From positions 744,001 through 808,000 of the forward strand of contig NZ_CP159289.1 of NCBI RefSeq assembly GCF_040448675.1: 64,000 nt of DNA, in the 5' to 3' direction. Below are positions 36,851-46,350 of this stretch, piece after piece (position 1 is the first letter of the stretch; every line of letters starts with the position of its first letter). Position numbers and translations under genes: made by a program. The notes below the pieces were generated by a model. That model saw only the letters and a program-made list of their open reading frames with translations. It made no database searches and was not told the origin of the DNA. The DNA comes from Dyadobacter sp. 676. Lineage in GTDB: Bacteria > Bacteroidota > Bacteroidia > Cytophagales > Spirosomataceae.

Positions 36851-39800
36851 ATGATTGCAGATGTTTTTATAAAAAAGGCCGGTCACCGCGATAGTATCCT
36901 CGGTGGTGCTGGTCCTGGTGGGGCTCATTGCCCTGACCACCCTGCCGGTGGCCCAATATCCCGACGTTACCCCTCCTACCGTAACCGTAAGCGGTAACTT
37001 TACCGGGGCCGACGCTCAGACGGTCGAACAGACGACCACAACCCCCATCGAGACGCAGATCAACGGTGTGCCGGGCATGACGTATATGTCCAGCAACAGT
37101 ACCAGCAGCGGACAAAGCAGCATCAACGTCGTGTTCGACGTCGGTACGGACGTCAATATAGCCGCGCTGGATGTGCAGAACCGTGTAAGCGTGGCCGAGC
37201 CGACGCTTCCGGACGCCGTGAAACGCCTCGGATTGACAGTACGGAAACGCCAGCCGAGTATTATGATCGCATTGGCGTTATACTCGCCAAATGGCACGCA
37301 CGATGCGCAGTTTATCGGTAACTATGCCAATATCTACCTTAAAGACGCATTGCAGCGCGTTAAAGGCGTGGGCGATATCGTGTCGCGCGCCGACGACTTC
37401 GGTATGCGTATCTGGCTTAACCCGGAGAAACTGGCTAACCTGCGGATGACCCCTTCGGACATTTCGGCGGCATTGGCCGAACAAAACCTTCAGATCGCGG
37501 CGGGTACCGTGGGCGGAACCCCTCAGCCCGGCGCACAGGCATTCGAATACAGCGTGCTTACCAACAGCCGCCTGAATACTAAGGAGCAGTTTGAAAACAT
37601 CATCGTCCGCTCCGCCCCCGAAGAGGGTAGCGTGGTGTACCTGCGCGATGTGGCCCGCGTGGAGCTAGGCAAATTCGATTATGGAGTGAACGCGTTCGTG
37701 GCCGGTAAACCTGCCGCATTCGTGTTGATTTACCAGGCTCCCGACGCCAATGCGCTGGACACATACGAGGGCGTAATGAAGGCGCTCACCGAAATGAAGA
37801 AAACCTTCCCCAAGGATATCGATTACGTGATCCCGGTTGAAACCGCGTCTGTCGTGAAAGTATCTATCGAAGAGGTGCTTCATACATTCGGCGAGGCGAT
37901 GATCCTCGTGGTGATCGTGGTATTTCTGTTCCTGCAAAACTGGCGCGCGACACTTATCCCGATCCTGGCGATCCCGGTTTCGCTGATCGGTACGTTTATC
38001 TTCTTCATTCCTTTCGGGTTCACGATCAACACGCTGACGCTCTTTGCATTCGTACTGGCGATCGGTATTGTGGTGGACGACGCGATCGTAGTGGTGGAAG
38101 CGGTGCAACATTATATCGACGACAAAAAAATGTCGCCGCGCGCCGCTACCGAACAGGCTATGAAAGACATTTCCGGCCCTGTCATCGCGATTGCGCTTAT
38201 TCTCGCTGCGGTGTTCGTTCCGGTGGGTTTCGTGCCTGGTATCGTGGGGCGGCTCTATCAGCAATTTGCGATCACGATCGCGGTTTCCGTGTTGCTTTCT
38301 GCATTCGTCGCCCTTTCGCTGACGCCAGCGCTTTGCTCGATCATGCTGCGCCCATCCAAAGGTGAGGGCGACAAGAAGAACTGGCTCGAAAAGTTCTTCG
38401 ACCGTTTCAACCGCTGGTTCGATAAAGTTTCGCACTCTTACACCAGAGGTGTCTCCAAATGGATCAAAGCTACGCCGCTGGTGCTGGTAATGATGGTCTG
38501 CCTGTTTGTCGGATTGTTCTTCCTATTCAAAAACAAACCTTCCGGATTTATTCCGGTGGAAGACGAGGGCCGCCTTTTCGTTACCTACGAAATGCAGGAA
38601 GCTACTTCTACAACCCGTAACGTGGCGATGATCAAGGACATTATGCAACGCGTTTCATCTATTCCCGAGGTGAAAGTGGTGGGTGGTCTGGCCGGATTGA
38701 ACGTAATCAGCTTCTCGAACAAATCCAACGTCGGAACAATGTTCGTGAGCTTGCATCCCTGGGCCGAGCGGAAAGGCGCGGAACACCACGTACAGGCGGT
38801 GATCAAGGAAATTCAGAAACGCACGGCGGATATCAAGGAAGCGCGCGTGCTGGCTATCGCACCACCGGCGATCCCGGGTCTCGGCGCGACATCCGGTTTT
38901 ACATTCCAGTTACAACAATCGACCAGTACAGACAATATCCAGCAATTTGAAGCCGTAGCGCGCGAATTTCTCGGCCGGGTAAACAAACGCCCCGAAATCG
39001 CGATGGCTTATACCTTCTTCAACGCACGGACGCCGAGCTATCAGATCGATGTGGACCGCGACAAAACGAAGAAACTGGGTGTTCAGGTCAATGATGTGTT
39101 CAACTCCCTGTCGACACTTTTGGGTAGCTCCTATATCAACGACTTCAACCTTTACGGACGGAACTTCCGCGTGATGGTGCAGGCCGACAGCAGTTTCCGC
39201 TCGTCGCTCGACAAGATCCAGAAATTCTACGTGCGCAACCGTGCCGGTAACATGGTGCCGCTAAGCGCATTGGTTACTTCGAGGGTCGTAGAAAACCCCG
39301 CATTGATTTCCCACTACAACATTTACCGTTCGGTGGAGATCAACGGTACGCCGAAACCCGGGTATAGTAGCGGACAGGCGATCACGGCGCTGCGCGAGGA
39401 AGCCGCCAAGCTGCCCGCCGGTTACAGCTACGAGTTTTCGGGTATGAGTAGCGAAGAGATCAAAGCGGGCGACAGCACCGTGACCATTTTCGCAATTTCG
39501 ATCGTTTTCGTGTTCCTGTTCCTAGCCGCGCTTTACGAAAGCTGGTCTATTCCGTTCTCGGTACTTTTCGCGGTGCCCATCGGCGCTTTCGGCTCGATCC
39601 TGACATTGACATTCCTGCCGAATTTGTCCAACAACATTTACGCGCAGATCGGTCTGATCACGCTGATCGGTTTGGCCGCGAAGAACGCGATCCTGATCGT
39701 CGAATTCGCGAAGGAACGTGTGGATAATGGTATGGAACTCGTGAAAGCGACTCTCGAAGCCGTGCAGCTGCGTCTGCGCCCTATTATCATGACCTCGCTC

Positions 39801-40019
39801 GCATTCATCCTCGGCGTCCTTCCGCTCGCATTTGCCAGCGGTGCCGCCGCAGAGTCGCGTAAAACCATCGGCTGGACCGTATTCGGCGGTATGCTCGCCG
39901 CTACTTCGCTGGCGATTTTTGTGGTACCGGTATTGTTTGTGGCTATTGAAAAACTGGTGACGAAGAAAGGGGACCAAGCTGCAAAGCCGGATAATGTGGC
40001 GGGCTCTGCGGCGCATTAA
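36851..40019 (+). CDS. RND multidrug efflux transporter (AcrB/HAE1 type), frame broken near the start at an A6 run
   Basis: The ATG at 36851 reads MIADVFIK and should continue RPVTAIVSSVVLVLVGLIAL, the first helix of every RND pump; that continuation lies in another frame. The switch is at six A (36871-36876); with five A the product has 1055 residues. The rest is intact: QYPDVTPPTVTVSG, the proton-relay aspartates in GIVVDDAIVVVEAV, FIPVEDEGRLFVTY, and GLAAKNAILIVEFAKE in the second half. It exports hydrophobic compounds using proton flow. The open frame starting at 36903 lacks the first helix and is not the native start. Confidence 0.88.
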
Positions 40020-40036
40020 TCAGATTTGATATGAAG

Positions 40037-40074
40037 CAAAAACGAGGGTGTACCGCAAAGTGCCCTCGTTTTTG
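40037..40074 (+). terminator. Strong intrinsic terminator after the RND operon
   Basis: A perfect 12-base stem (CAAAAACGAGGG at 40037-40048, CCCTCGTTTTTG at 40063-40074) with a 14-base loop. A-rich and T-rich ends make it usable in both directions. Confidence 0.85.
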
Positions 40075-40099
40075 TTTATAGTTAAGTTACTTCTCTACG

Positions 40100-40129
40100 C
40101 TTCTTATTTCTCGGCTTCTTATTTCTCGG
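40100..40129. repeat. Tandem 15-base direct repeat
   Basis: Two perfect adjoining copies of CTTCTTATTTCTCGG at 40100-40114 and 40115-40129, at the left edge of the AT-rich patch. It may mark an old insertion or slippage event; no flanking partner copy was seen. Confidence 0.5.
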
Positions 40130-40152
40130 CCCAGACATGAGTAATTTAGAGA

Positions 40153-40299
40153 ATGGGAGCGGCAACCTACATCCAGAGTGTACGCTCAGTAGCTAATGCA
40201 GACCTCGAAACGGCGCTTGCAGCAACGGTAAAAGTATTAGAAAAATGGCCTTTACGAGCAAACTTCATCAATCAATGTCGCAAAAAGTTTGAATTTTAA
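40153..40299 (+). CDS. Small ORF of 48 codons, unrecognised, possibly a gene remnant
   Basis: An ATG at 40153 opens MGAATYIQSVRSVANADLET and runs through LAATVKVLEKWPLRANFIN to a TAA at 40297-40299. The composition looks protein-like (mixed charged and hydrophobic residues), but no family is recognised and no promoter is seen. It lies in the AT-rich patch between the RND terminator and a lipoprotein gene and could be a truncated leftover of a mobile gene. Confidence 0.25.
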   Translation: MGAATYIQSVRSVANADLETALAATVKVLEKWPLRANFINQCRKKFEF

Positions 40300-40444
40300 A
40301 CAAATAAAACGAGGTTATTCAAAATATTGTATAAATGAAAAGTCGGGTTATGAGTTCCGACTTTCATTTATACAGTATTTAAGATAGTAGTCAAATGCGA
40401 CCGTTGTGGCAACTGTACATGGATATTTTTAAGTCCCATTACCG

Positions 40445-41512
40445 TTACCAAGCAATAGATCGAATCCAAATATTAGAAGGATTATCTCCAACTATTTCAT
40501 GTTTAATTGTTCCCGATCCAGTTAAATACCACATACTGCCTACATGTTGGCCAAATGTATCAACATATGTATAGTGTTTTTCAAACTGCCAATCGGTTGT
40601 TCCGGTAACTGGAACTGGCGTTGTAGATACGCAACAAACAGGCCCAATTCTCTCATTAGTAGCGACAGTTCTAGCATTTGTCGGAGATGGCCCTAACGTT
40701 AAAGAATAAAGTATATCAGGGGTAATTGTGCGATTATTACCAGCAGGCAGCCAAGAACCTCCACTTTTATATTCCAGTTTCGCCTTAAACACAAGAACAC
40801 ATTCCCATTTATCATAGAAGTTGAGATCCCATGGACGCGATGGATCTCGTGCTGTACCTAGCCTAATATCTAGTGCATCGATCTCGTCTACCCATTTTCT
40901 AGCCCCACTTACTGGTGTTTGCTGTGTAAATTCATGCTGAGCACCACCCGTATGTTTCTGATTTAATCCAATATCCAACCTGGCATTCACATTAGAAGCC
41001 TTAATAATACCCGTTCTCCTACCATATCGAAATGCCTTTAGCTGGGACCGATCAATATTTTCTTCATTGTTCCAGTCGAATTGATCCTTCTTGTTAATAT
41101 CTACAACATACTGTGACTGCAGTCCAAACACTACATACTTATCTTCAAGCACATACGCACCACTGTTATTGAGAATAAATGGGTATTGAGAAGGTACATT
41201 GCCCAAAATATGACGGTGTTTTTCAGAGAGGTTCGGATCACCGATTTTGCCCACGAGTAAATCTTTGCCATATTTGTCAGCTACAAAATGCCTAAATGCC
41301 TCTTCCTTTAAAAGTTTGTTCGAAAACTCTTCAAACGCTGTTAGTGTAGAAAAATGAAAAGTTCCATCTTTAAACTCAACTGTTCCACTCTGAGTTTTGG
41401 AAAGCACTCCTTCTGTTCCCTCAGCTATCCTATCTTCCGTAAACTTTTCATCATTACAGGAGAGTAACATCATCCCGCAAATGCCCAACGTAGCAAATAA
41501 TTTTAATTTCAT
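40445..41512 (-). CDS. Secreted lipoprotein of unknown function
   Basis: From the ATG at 41512 the product has 355 residues; the frame is open further upstream to 41593 but those residues precede the signal peptide. The signal peptide (MKLKLFATLGICGMMLLSC) ends in a lipobox with cysteine 19. The rest includes LTAFEEFSNKLLKEEAFRHF, SQYPFILNNSGAYVLEDKYVVFGLQSQYVVDI and a C-terminal aromatic region (WQFEKHYTYVDTFGQHVGSMWYLTGSG). No family is recognised. Codon choice is visibly more AT-rich than in neighbouring genes, which suggests horizontal acquisition. Confidence 0.6.
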   Translation of the reverse strand: MKLKLFATLGICGMMLLSCNDEKFTEDRIAEGTEGVLSKTQSGTVEFKDGTFHFSTLTAFEEFSNKLLKEEAFRHFVADKYGKDLLVGKIGDPNLSEKHRHILGNVPSQYPFILNNSGAYVLEDKYVVFGLQSQYVVDINKKDQFDWNNEENIDRSQLKAFRYGRRTGIIKASNVNARLDIGLNQKHTGGAQHEFTQQTPVSGARKWVDEIDALDIRLGTARDPSRPWDLNFYDKWECVLVFKAKLEYKSGGSWLPAGNNRTITPDILYSLTLGPSPTNARTVATNERIGPVCCVSTTPVPVTGTTDWQFEKHYTYVDTFGQHVGSMWYLTGSGTIKHEIVGDNPSNIWIRSIAW

Positions 41513-42093
41513 TTGATAAAGTGTTTTGGTTAAAAATAAATTAAAAACAGTTACAAGAGTATATAAAGAACAATATCTACTGCAAGTAACCATAAAAACT
41601 TAAAAATATTTTTACAATGCTTCGACAAACTTTTCTGGTCATAATCAAAAGCTTTTTCTCGTTCTTTCGGCAATTCCTACGATTTTAACTACCGGTGGTT
41701 CAAAATTTATCCGGGATTTTTCGATTATAGAATTACGCAAGCCAATCAATCACAGACCATTGTTTAAATTCCATAGACCAGATTAGTGCTTGTAAACTTC
41801 GGCTTTTTACATCAATGACTCCTTGCATAGATAATATCCCAGTCACAAGACGAATGTGTTGTCCGATAAAATTGGCTTCTCCATCAAAACATGGAACGCA
41901 GGAAAGACGATCTCGTATAGGTCTGTCACTGCCGTTATTTCTACTATATTTTTAAATACAGGTTTAAGTATATCGGCTCACCCCACACGTAGACATCGCA
42001 CCTTCTTAACAAACAATAATCGAAATCTTCTTTGATCGCGATTGTATTGGTCCACTTTTTTATATTTTGCCTATGAACTTATCATAACACCTT
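41513..42093. other. AT-rich intergenic stretch with an ORF remnant
   Basis: Between the lipoprotein gene and the bestrophin gene. Apart from the 72-codon minus-strand frame listed separately, nothing is recognised. A TATATTTTG string about 30 bases before the bestrophin start is close to, but not exactly, a -7 element. Confidence 0.4.
41733..41951 (-). pseudogene. Start-less open frame, probable gene fragment
   Basis: On the minus strand 72 codons are open up to a TAA at 41735-41733. The residues look protein-like (CVPCFDGEANFIGQHIRLV, VKSRSLQALIWSMEFKQW, ending SVIDWLA). A stop codon immediately upstream (TAA at 41954-41952) and no ATG before the middle suggest the 5' part of a gene was lost. 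No family is recognised. The setting in AT-rich DNA supports decay of an acquired gene; it could also be chance. Confidence 0.3.
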
Positions 42094-42996
42094 ATGTACG
42101 TTAAACAGGTCTTTTCGATCTGGCGGCTCCTCAAAGGTATTTGGGTGGGTGTGGTTGCCGTAACGGCCTATGCCACCCTGGTATTTTACCTTTACAGCAG
42201 CCAAAACTGGCATTTTCTGTCCTTCCCCATTTCCATCATTACGATCCTCGGTACGGCGCTTTCCTTGCTGCTCGGTTTCCGGACCAACTCTGCGTATGAC
42301 CGCTGGTGGGAAGCACGTAAATGCTGGGGAGAGATCGTCAACGACAGCCGGACGCTTGTTCGTCAGGCCAAAGCCTTCATCGAAGCGCCTTTAACGGAAA
42401 AGGACGAGCTCGTTTCCAATATCGCACACCTCCAAATCGCCTGGTGCTATGCGCTTGCCAACTCGCTCAGGCGCACCCAGGTACTGGTATATGCGGATCT
42501 GCACCTTACCGCCGAAGAGCGCGAATACGTAAGTGCGCACGATAACATTCCCAACGCCATCCTGAACCTGATCCAGTTTAAATTCGCCCGGTTGCATGAA
42601 ACCGGCAAAATCCAGACGCTCCTATATCAGAATATCGACGACACGATGCGGCGGCTCTGCGACGCCATGGGGAAATGTGAACGGATCAAAAACACGATTT
42701 TCCCCACCCAGTACAGCTTTTTTGTCCACCTGGTCATATTTATTTTCACGCTGGTACTGCCAATGGGCCTTGTGGAAAGCATCGGACGGATCGCCATCCC
42801 GATCACGTTCACGATTTCTTTCCTTTTCTTTTACGTGGAATGGATTGCTTATATCATGCAAAACCCGTTCGAAAACGGGCCGAACGATATTCCGATGACA
42901 TCGCTGTCGCGCAACATCGAGATTAATCTGCTGCAATTGATCGGGGCCGACAAAATCCCGGAGAAGATACTGCCGAAAAACGGCGTAGTGATGTAG
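42094..42996 (+). CDS. Bestrophin-family anion channel (RFP-TM)
   Basis: The product has 300 residues. Two N-terminal helices are followed by GTALSLLLGFRTNSAYDRWWEARKCWGEIVNDSR, the diagnostic bestrophin signature, then a helical domain and two further helices (FFVHLVIFIFTLVLPMGLV and AIPITFTISFLFFYVEWIAY). DPF..GPND is represented by NPFENGPNDIPM near the C-terminus. Bacterial bestrophins are pentameric channels of the inner membrane. The gene stands alone, followed by a strong terminator. Confidence 0.9.
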   Translation: MYVKQVFSIWRLLKGIWVGVVAVTAYATLVFYLYSSQNWHFLSFPISIITILGTALSLLLGFRTNSAYDRWWEARKCWGEIVNDSRTLVRQAKAFIEAPLTEKDELVSNIAHLQIAWCYALANSLRRTQVLVYADLHLTAEEREYVSAHDNIPNAILNLIQFKFARLHETGKIQTLLYQNIDDTMRRLCDAMGKCERIKNTIFPTQYSFFVHLVIFIFTLVLPMGLVESIGRIAIPITFTISFLFFYVEWIAYIMQNPFENGPNDIPMTSLSRNIEINLLQLIGADKIPEKILPKNGVVM

Positions 42997-43002
42997 TTAT
43001 GA

Positions 43003-43038
43003 AAAACGGGGTAAGCGCTTTCCAGCTTACCCCGTTTT
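43003..43038. terminator. Bidirectional terminator between the bestrophin and DUF4270 genes
   Basis: A perfect 14-base stem (AAAACGGGGTAAGC at 43003-43016, GCTTACCCCGTTTT at 43025-43038) with an 8-base loop, between convergent genes. The A-rich and T-rich ends serve both strands. Confidence 0.85.
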
Positions 43039-43054
43039 GTGTATTTGGGATGTA

Positions 43055-44446
43055 TTATTTAGGCTTTACCTCAGTGTAAAATAGCTTTAATTCGACTCCC
43101 CTGTTGGCGTTATACTGGTCGCCGACCACCAATCTGTTTACATTCATACTGTAATCGGTACCGGCGTCGCGGAATGAGCTCTGCGTGTTAAACGTACCAC
43201 TACGGATCACAAACCCACCAATATCATTGCTTTCGGAGACCATAATCTCCGTGGCAAAAGAGCTGATATCGAATTCATAGTATTCGTCGTTGTTGACCAG
43301 GTCTTTGCGGTAGGTGCTGAAAACACCTCCCTGGCCGCCAAGTACCTGTACAGCCTGAGGCGAACCGTTCGCATCGGTATAAAACTGGTTGTTCTTGTCG
43401 ATCCGGTAGAGATACAATACAGGCGGAACACGAAGATAATCGCTGATAGAAGCCCTCAGCGGCCTGACCCGTAAATAAGCTTTATTGATGGCTGTGTATT
43501 TGGTATACTTGAAATTTTTGAGATATGGAAGATCAACCCGCATCATGATGCCCGTTCCGGCCTGCATGAAAGCCATATTTCCCGACTGCGTGGAAGGCAA
43601 CGCGATCCTTCTGTTTGCAGGCAACTTTGCCAGTTGCGTGCCGGTCGGATCAGCCGTGATATGATTGTAGGATTCCATAACCTTAAATATTGTGGAATCC
43701 TTTTTGAATTCGCTGACGGACGGCGTATGATAGTGAAGTTGCACGGATGTACTGTCATTTCCCGATTTGAACCCGATGACCGCGCCGTTATCCGCAGCTC
43801 CCGGCATCACCACCAGCCCTTTCACCACGTTCAGCCAATCGGTGCTGGACGTGAGCTGGTTGCTTTTAGCCATTTCAAATACCTGCTTGCCGATTGCGTC
43901 CGAAAGCCGAACTTTCAACAGCGGTGTCGTAAAAGGTCTGGGAACAATGGTAGCCTTGCCGATAACCGTCGGGTCATACGACGTGGTATTGTGGTTCCAA
44001 TAAGAGCTTTTATCCATGATATCGGTCAGAAGCCTGTAAACCGAAAGGTTCAACGGCTTTGTAGTGTCGCCATAGCTGAACTTGTTATCAAATTGCAACG
44101 ACAATATCAATGAATCATACACGGCTTCCTGGGCAATGCTGACGCCGCTTTCGGCAGTCGGCTGAAAGAAATTCATCGTCCGTACTTTTCCGAAATATGG
44201 GTCTTTAAATGCCCCAAACAGCATACGGGACGGCCGATTGGTCATCACCGAGTCGGCCGCTATGGTGGAAAGCTGGATCGTAACCGTGTCGGTAGCGAGC
44301 ACCGCGAAATCGTCCGCATTGGGCTGTGCGATGGATTTTATCTCATCTCCCCACTCACAAGCCATGAGCGAAAAGGCAAACCCAATTATGATCAGAAGTT
44401 TATTGACTATGGACGATCCCCCGAGGGAATAAGACTTAAATTTCAT
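43055..44446 (-). CDS. DUF4270 family lipoprotein
   Basis: The product has 463 residues with a lipobox LMAC (cysteine 30). DUF4270 features include TVTIQLSTIAADSVMTNRPSRMLFGAFKDPYFGKV near the start, DSLILSLQFDNKFSYGDTTKPLNLSVYRL, and the C-terminal RDAGTDYSMNVNRLVVGDQYNANRGVELKLFY. It is a Bacteroidota-specific, outer-membrane or surface lipoprotein family of unknown function. It is divergent from a Kelch lipoprotein gene followed by a DUF4907 gene. Confidence 0.85.
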   Translation of the reverse strand: MKFKSYSLGGSSIVNKLLIIIGFAFSLMACEWGDEIKSIAQPNADDFAVLATDTVTIQLSTIAADSVMTNRPSRMLFGAFKDPYFGKVRTMNFFQPTAESGVSIAQEAVYDSLILSLQFDNKFSYGDTTKPLNLSVYRLLTDIMDKSSYWNHNTTSYDPTVIGKATIVPRPFTTPLLKVRLSDAIGKQVFEMAKSNQLTSSTDWLNVVKGLVVMPGAADNGAVIGFKSGNDSTSVQLHYHTPSVSEFKKDSTIFKVMESYNHITADPTGTQLAKLPANRRIALPSTQSGNMAFMQAGTGIMMRVDLPYLKNFKYTKYTAINKAYLRVRPLRASISDYLRVPPVLYLYRIDKNNQFYTDANGSPQAVQVLGGQGGVFSTYRKDLVNNDEYYEFDISSFATEIMVSESNDIGGFVIRSGTFNTQSSFRDAGTDYSMNVNRLVVGDQYNANRGVELKLFYTEVKPK

Positions 44447-44929
44447 TTAGAGCAAGACAGTAAAAAGTGCAAAAATATCAGTTGCAAACTTAATTACAAC
44501 ACGATTCGACGATTTCGGCCAAATAAGAAACTAATAATCCGGTTTGCAACAAAAAACGGAATGCATACGTAAGAGTTAAGCAAAGGCTTTCCACCAGTTA
44601 CGCCGCAAGCACCCAAATAGTGGCAAACCCGGTAAGAAACGTAAAATGAAGGGGACTATTTTAAACCATTCGCGGTTGGAATGCATCCTGAGAACGGCCG
44701 GTGGCCTTACGGCGCAACATTGTAACCCGATACGCGTTGAAAGTAACTGACAGATGAAAGTTTTGGACAAAAAATTTCTGATTATTTTACTTAGCAGTAT
44801 CAAGATGTTATGTTTGCAAAAAATTTAGGTTACGGGTAGGCCTGCTATATAAAAACGCTGGCTGGCTTGCCGACGACTCATTCTAAAACCTCATTACTCA
44901 TTTGTAACAATTCGTCAAACTATAATTTC
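44447..44929. other. 483-base divergent intergenic region, DUF4270 / Kelch
   Basis: It should hold promoters for both directions. A stretch around 44578-44740 is open in a plus-strand frame but has no start codon early on and no family look. No clear -33/-7 pair, RNA or strong dyad was recognised. Confidence 0.4.
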
Positions 44930-45971
44930 ATGTTTAATACCTTAAAAAAAGACTTCGCTCGCCCTTCTTGTCGCCTCTACCGCGTTGGTTCAGATGAGCT
45001 GTAAAGACAAAGATGAGACCGAAAAACTTGGAAACTGGTTCAGAAAAGATCTGCCCAACTTCGGCGGGTCGATACGGACCAACGCCGTGAGTTTTGTGAT
45101 TGGTAGCGTAGGTTACATTGGTACTGGTTATACAAACGAAACAGTTGCCCGGGTAAAGGACTTTTGGGCTTACAATGCCGAAAGACAGACCTGGACACAA
45201 ATACCCGCGTTCCCCGGCACCGGCCGGAACAATGCTACGGCGTTCGTAGTGAAAGGCAAAGCTTATGTAGGCGGCGGCTACGATGGTGTGCTTACCGTCG
45301 ACAACGGTTATAAAAAGGACTTTTACGAATATGACCCCGCTACGAACAAATGGGATCAGGTTGCCGATTTCGGCGGCGGAACCCGTCAGTTCGCGACGTC
45401 ATTTGTCGTAAACGACAGAGCTTATGTTGGCCTTGGCTTCAACGGCAGCAACTATTATCAGGATTTTTACGAATACAACCCCGCCACCGATAAATGGACC
45501 GAAATGGCCACTTTCAAAGGGGGAAAAAGGACCGGGGCCATTTCATTCACCATTGGTAATAAAGCTTACGTAGGATTCGGCGAAAGTAATACCGGAACGT
45601 CCTTCAAGGATATTTACAGCTTCGATCCGTCAGGAAACGGCGGCGCGGGTAACTGGACCCGTATCGACTTCGCCACAGGCTTCGACCAGGATGCTTTCCC
45701 TGCACGTTCTTACGGATCGGCTTTCGTGATCGATGGAAAAGCTTACATCGTTGGCGGAAAGGGGCGGTCTGACGTTTGGGAATACGATCCGGGTGCCAAC
45801 AGCTGGCTGGAAAGATCATCTTTCCCTAACCAGAGAGGATTTGCTGGTGCATTCGCGATCGGTAAAATCGGCTATCTGGGAACCGGTAGTGCACTGGGCA
45901 ACGGCGGTGGTACCGACGACTTCTGGGGCTTCGATCCTGCATCTCCTGCCAACGAAGACGACGATCTGTGA
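44930..45971 (+). CDS. Kelch-repeat lipoprotein, frame broken in the signal peptide at an A7 run
   Basis: The ATG at 44930 reads MFNTLKK; one frame over it continues TSLALLVASTALVQMSCKDK, a lipoprotein signal with cysteine 24. The switch is at seven A (44944-44950); six A give a 346-residue lipoprotein. The body has about five Kelch repeats (VGGGYDGVLTVDNGYKKDFYEYDPATNKWDQ style units with FGGGTRQFATSFVV and NKAYVGFGES), forming a beta-propeller. The stop overlaps the GTG start of the DUF4907 gene. It is divergent from a DUF4270 gene, a grouping expected from other Bacteroidota. Confidence 0.82.
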
Positions 45972-46324
45972 TCCGCAAGAGAAGCAGCAACCTGAACATT
46001 TTCATACTGGCCTTTATGGCGGCCTTCGCAGCAGCGATTTACTTTCTGTTCTTTAAAGGACAGGACGGAAATCCAGGCGGCGAAGGCCGTTTCAATGTGG
46101 AAACTATCAAAGTAGAAAATGGTTGGGGATACCGGATCCGGCAGGACACGACTCCCGTAATTGAACAGAAGATAATTCCCGGAGTGCCCGGCCTGAGTGG
46201 TTTCGCAACGGAACGGGAAGCCGCAGAAACCGGCAATCTCGTGAAACGGAAGCTGGACAGTGGTATTTTTCCTCCCACGATCTCTACGCACGAGCTCGAC
46301 AGTCTCGGAATAAAATATCAGTAA
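45968..46324 (+). CDS. DUF4907 family protein
   Basis: The product has 118 residues starting at a GTG that overlaps the Kelch stop (GTGA). One N-terminal helix (LNIFILAFMAAFAAAIYFLFF) anchors a domain with GWGYRIRQDTTPVIEQKIIPGVPGLSGFATEREAAETGNLVKRKL and GIFPPTIS, diagnostic of DUF4907. Function is unknown. It is the second gene of the Kelch operon and ends in a shared terminator. Confidence 0.85.
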   Translation: MIRKRSSNLNIFILAFMAAFAAAIYFLFFKGQDGNPGGEGRFNVETIKVENGWGYRIRQDTTPVIEQKIIPGVPGLSGFATEREAAETGNLVKRKLDSGIFPPTISTHELDSLGIKYQ

Positions 46325-46350
46325 GAAGAGGCTCGCGGGAGCCTCTTCTT
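46323..46350. terminator. Bidirectional terminator with perfect 12-base stem
   Basis: AAGAAGAGGCTC (46323-46334) and GAGCCTCTTCTT (46339-46350) with a four-base loop, shared by the convergent DUF4907 and nuclease-fold genes. It overlaps the last bases of both. Confidence 0.85.

Noticed and set aside
36871..36876. Programmed ribosomal frameshifting at A6 in the RND gene
   Set aside because: Reaching the pump frame needs a +1 (or -2) step, not the -1 step known for A-rich slippery sites, and RND pumps are not known to use it.
44576..44803. 75-codon open frame in the DUF4270/Kelch gap
   Set aside because: Cys/Trp/Arg-rich, without a recognisable domain; likely chance.
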